64,000 bases of DNA from positions 372,001-436,000 of the forward strand of contig DGNO01000003.1 in assembly GCA_002389665.1 (NCBI GenBank). Direction: 5' to 3'. Source of the stretch: Rhodobiaceae bacterium UBA4490 (GTDB lineage Bacteria > Pseudomonadota > Alphaproteobacteria > Parvibaculales > Parvibaculaceae). Shown here one piece after another: positions 61,746-64,000 of the stretch (position 1 is the stretch's first letter; every line of letters starts with the position of its first letter). A model generated the notes under the pieces. That model searched no databases, was not told where the DNA came from, and saw nothing but the letters and a program-made list of their open reading frames with translations. The translations under genes were made by a program, and so were the position numbers.

Positions 61746-62093
61746 AGACAGCTCAGCGGCAGGTCCGTGATTGAAAAGTGCAATGCGCGCCACTGTCTTT
61801 TAAACGACTGCCATCTGTATCCGTTCCTTCCGCCTTGCTTTGGTTCATCCGCTTCCCGAACCGGGAGGCGGAAAAGGTAAATCTCCAGTTTACCCTGCCT
61901 GCTCCCCCGTCAGCTCTTCCGGCCGTTTCCAACCATCAAATCTTCCTTACGCAAATGCGAGTTGACAGGGAGGGCTTCCATCCCCAGTTTATATATTATG
62001 ATTATCATATTTAGAATTGCCGTCGCCCGGCGCGGGGCAATCCGCGGCGGCAACACTTAACCGGTCAACACTTAACAGTCAGGGGATGCCATC
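61746..62093. other. Intergenic region of about 350 bases between DUF4396 and the coxS-like gene
   Basis: The region holds a Fur-like palindrome at 61997-62009 and A/T-rich sequence around it, which probably carries the promoter of the coxS-coxL operon. CGGCGGCAACACTTAACCGG and a near copy CAACACTTAAC at about 62049-62076 form a short direct repeat. I saw no gene in it. Confidence 0.6.
61997..62009. promoter_or_regulatory. Fur-like palindrome before the coxS-coxL operon
   Basis: TATGATTATCATA is a perfect 6-1-6 palindrome. It shares ATGATTATCAT with the Fur box core and is followed by TTTAGAATT, similar to half of an Irr (ICE) box. It may be the iron- or metal-control site of the operon. Confidence 0.5.
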
Positions 62094-62603
62094 TTGAAAA
62101 GCGAACTCGATATCATGCTGACGGTGGACGGCGCGAAAGAGCGCGCCACGGTCGAGCCCCGCAGCCTGCTCATTCAGGTATTGCGGGAGAAACTGGGTGT
62201 CACGGGCCCACATATCGGCTGTGAAAGCGGGCGCTGCGGCGCCTGCACGGTGCTGGTAAACGGCGAGGCGGTGAAATCCTGCATGATGCTGGCAGCTCAA
62301 GCGGATGGCGCAGAGATCACCACCGCCGCCGGCCTTGCCGCAGAAGACGGCACGCTTCACCCCCTGCAGCAAGCGTTTCACGAGCATCACGCGCTGCAAT
62401 GCGGCTATTGCACGCCCGGCATGCTCTGCGCCGCCATGGACCTGCTTAAAACCAATCCCAATCCGGATGAAAACGACGTTCGCCAGGCGCTGCGCGGCAA
62501 TCTGTGCCGCTGCACGGGCTATCAACACATTGTCGATGCGGTTTTGAGCGCCGCCGAAACCCTTGGCAGCGGCGCCAGCGCCGTGAAAGGAGCTGCGGAA
62601 TGA
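62094..62603 (+). CDS. 2Fe-2S small subunit of a cox-type molybdenum hydroxylase
   Basis: The 169-residue protein has a ferredoxin-like 2Fe-2S site with Cys43, 48, 51 and 63 ([19 protein letters not shown]) and a second one with Cys103, 106, 138 and 140 ([19 protein letters not shown]). This is the small subunit of xanthine dehydrogenase/CO dehydrogenase-type enzymes, passing electrons from the molybdenum centre to FAD or another acceptor. The start is TTG at 62094, with AGGGGATG upstream; ATG at 62115 is an alternative. The large-subunit gene overlaps by 4 bases. A candidate metal-control site lies upstream. Confidence 0.93.
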   Translation: MKSELDIMLTVDGAKERATVEPRSLLIQVLREKLGVTGPHIGCESGRCGACTVLVNGEAVKSCMMLAAQADGAEITTAAGLAAEDGTLHPLQQAFHEHHALQCGYCTPGMLCAAMDLLKTNPNPDENDVRQALRGNLCRCTGYQHIVDAVLSAAETLGSGASAVKGAAE

Positions 62604-64000
62604 ATGCTCCCAATCTGAACACCCAACAGCACGCCGAGACAGGTAAGCACACCGGCAAAGCCATGCGCCGGATGGAAGACACGCGTTTCCTGACGGGACG
62701 CGGGCGCTATGTCGGCGACATCACGCTGCCCCGCCAGCTTTATGCGCATTTCGTCCGCTCGCCCCATGCCCATGCGCGCATTTTGAAAGTGAGCACCGAA
62801 GCGGCCCTTGCCGTTTCCGGCGTCAAAGGGGTTTACTGCGCCAACGATCTGCAAGGCACGCGCGATGTGCCGCCCAACTGGGTGTTACCCGGCTCGCAGG
62901 TCAAAGGCCGCCCGGCGCTCGCCCGGGAGATTGTGCGCCATGTCGGCGAATGCGTGGCCGTGGTGCTGGCTGAAAGCCCGGAAGCGGCCGCCGATGCGGG
63001 CGTCCTTGTCGATGTCGCCTACGACCCGCTCCCTACTGTCTTCAGCGCCTCCGACGCCTTGCAAGACGGCGCTCATAAAGTGCATGGCGATCTGCCGGAC
63101 AATCTCGCCACCACGTTCAAGACCGGCAATGGCGGCTATGACGAGGCGCTTGAAAAAGCCGACCGGGAAATCGCTTTCAACCTGCGCAATCAGCGCCTCG
63201 TGCCCTTCCCCATCGAAGGGCGGGCGGTGAATGCGGATTTCGACCCGGCAACGGAGCGGCTGACTTTTTATACCGCCCATCAGATCCCGCATATGCTGCG
63301 GCGGATGCTGGCCGGCGCGCTCGGCTTTCCCGAGCACAAACTGCGTGTCATCTCGCCGGATGTCGGCGGCGGCTTCGGCCCCAAAATGCACTTCTATCCC
63401 GAAGAGCTGACACTGGCGCGGCTTTCCTGCCTGCTGAAACGGCCCGTGAAATGGACCGAACGGCGCAGCGAAAACGTGGCGGCCACCACCCATGGGCGCG
63501 ACCATGAGATGGAGGTGCGCGTTGCCGTGCAGAAGGACGGCAAGGTGCTTGGCCTCAAACTCGACTCCAAGGCCAATGTCGGTGCCTATCTTTCTTCCAT
63601 GGGCACAGGCGTGCCGACAATCAATGTGGCCCTCTTCGCGCTCGGGGTTTACGCCATTCCCCATTCCGACGTGACGATCACCTGCGCTTATACCAATACG
63701 ACGCCGGTCGATGCCTACCGCGGCGCGGGCCGCCCGGAAGCGGCCTATATGATTGAGCGAGTGATGGACCGCGTGGCGCTGGAGCTGGGGCTCGACCCCG
63801 CCGAAACGCGCAAGCGCAATTTCGTTCAGCCCGACCAGATGCCTTATGCGCAGCCGACGGGCACGACGCTCGACACGGGCGAGTATGCGATGACGCTCGA
63901 TCTCGCGCTGAAGAACGCGGGCTATGAGGGCCTGCGCAAAGAGCAGGAAGAGGCGCGCAAGAAGGGCCGTTATCTCGGCATCGGCTTTTCCAACTATACC
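62600..64000 (+). CDS. Molybdopterin-binding large subunit of a cox-type hydroxylase (3' end outside the window)
   Basis: The frame starts at ATG 62600, overlapping the small subunit by 4 bases, and stays open to the last base (467 visible residues). It begins [55 protein letters not shown] and DAYRGAGRPEAAYMIERVMD match the xanthine dehydrogenase family molybdopterin subunit. AYRGAGR (about residues 372-378) is the form-II wording; form-I CO dehydrogenases have AYRCSFR. So the substrate is probably not CO, but an aldehyde, purine or N-heterocycle. About 300 residues are missing. The FAD subunit may follow outside the window. Confidence 0.93.
   Translation, partial: MNAPNLNTQQHAETGKHTGKAMRRMEDTRFLTGRGRYVGDITLPRQLYAHFVRSPHAHARILKVSTEAALAVSGVKGVYCANDLQGTRDVPPNWVLPGSQVKGRPALAREIVRHVGECVAVVLAESPEAAADAGVLVDVAYDPLPTVFSASDALQDGAHKVHGDLPDNLATTFKTGNGGYDEALEKADREIAFNLRNQRLVPFPIEGRAVNADFDPATERLTFYTAHQIPHMLRRMLAGALGFPEHKLRVISPDVGGGFGPKMHFYPEELTLARLSCLLKRPVKWTERRSENVAATTHGRDHEMEVRVAVQKDGKVLGLKLDSKANVGAYLSSMGTGVPTINVALFALGVYAIPHSDVTITCAYTNTTPVDAYRGAGRPEAAYMIERVMDRVALELGLDPAETRKRNFVQPDQMPYAQPTGTTLDTGEYAMTLDLALKNAGYEGLRKEQEEARKKGRYLGIGFSNYT

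Overview
The window is about 64 kb of GC-rich, densely packed bacterial chromosome. Gene content and order point to an alphaproteobacterium, probably of the Hyphomicrobiales/Parvibaculum type. The main reasons are the block rnd-lptC-lptA-lptB-rpoN-hpf-ptsN, a DUF1150 gene beside Hsp20, an NDUFA9-like Rossmann protein, an IF-3 reading frame that begins with the alphaproteobacterial IARRP sequence, and cox-type molybdenum hydroxylase genes. The lineage is an inference from gene content; no 16S rRNA gene is present. I saw no insertion sequence, prophage, CRISPR array or integrase.

Layout. 1-12.5 kb is translation housekeeping: lepA, pheT/pheS, rplT/rpmI and infC, with a crotonase, an LLM flavin oxidoreductase, a DUF3137/LemA pair and a glycerophosphodiesterase in between. 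infC appears to start at an AUA codon. 12.7-21.2 kb holds a GT4 glycosyltransferase with a small partner, an ABHD10-like hydrolase, an SDR protein, a TPR protein, queG, a GST, a CueR regulator, uppP and an NDUFA9-like gene. 21.4-28.4 kb holds tRNA-Leu(CAG), RNase D, LPS export (LptC, LptA, LptB), sigma-54, long HPF, PtsN, DUF1150 and Hsp20. 28.7-37 kb holds a very Ala/Pro/Glu-rich exported protein with an FG-GAP/VCBS C-terminus, MgtC/DUF4010, a cyclase, a thioesterase, a PiT phosphate transporter, a Nudix hydrolase and TspO.

37.2-43 kb is an RND efflux operon (adaptor plus pump) between two TetR regulators. Overlapping divergent promoters share an AcrR-type palindrome. 43-49.7 kb holds an alpha/beta hydrolase, an orphan histidine kinase, an NdvB-like GH17-GT2 beta-glucan synthase and a TesB-like thioesterase.

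49.7-57.6 kb is the most unusual part. Five same-strand genes encode a large beta-barrel-like envelope protein, an FN3-like exported protein, an ECF sigma factor, a membrane anti-sigma-like protein and a secreted subtilase. A divergent exported protein of unknown family follows a leader rich in inverted repeats. The periplasmic end of the anti-sigma-like protein resembles a subtilase propeptide, as does a segment of the subtilase itself. This suggests a protease-coupled surface signalling system.

57.7-64 kb holds a LuxR solo, an HPP-like membrane protein, a soluble GAF chemoreceptor, an NsrR-type regulator, DUF4396, and the start of a coxS-coxL molybdenum hydroxylase operon cut by the window end. 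That operon is preceded by a Fur-like palindrome.
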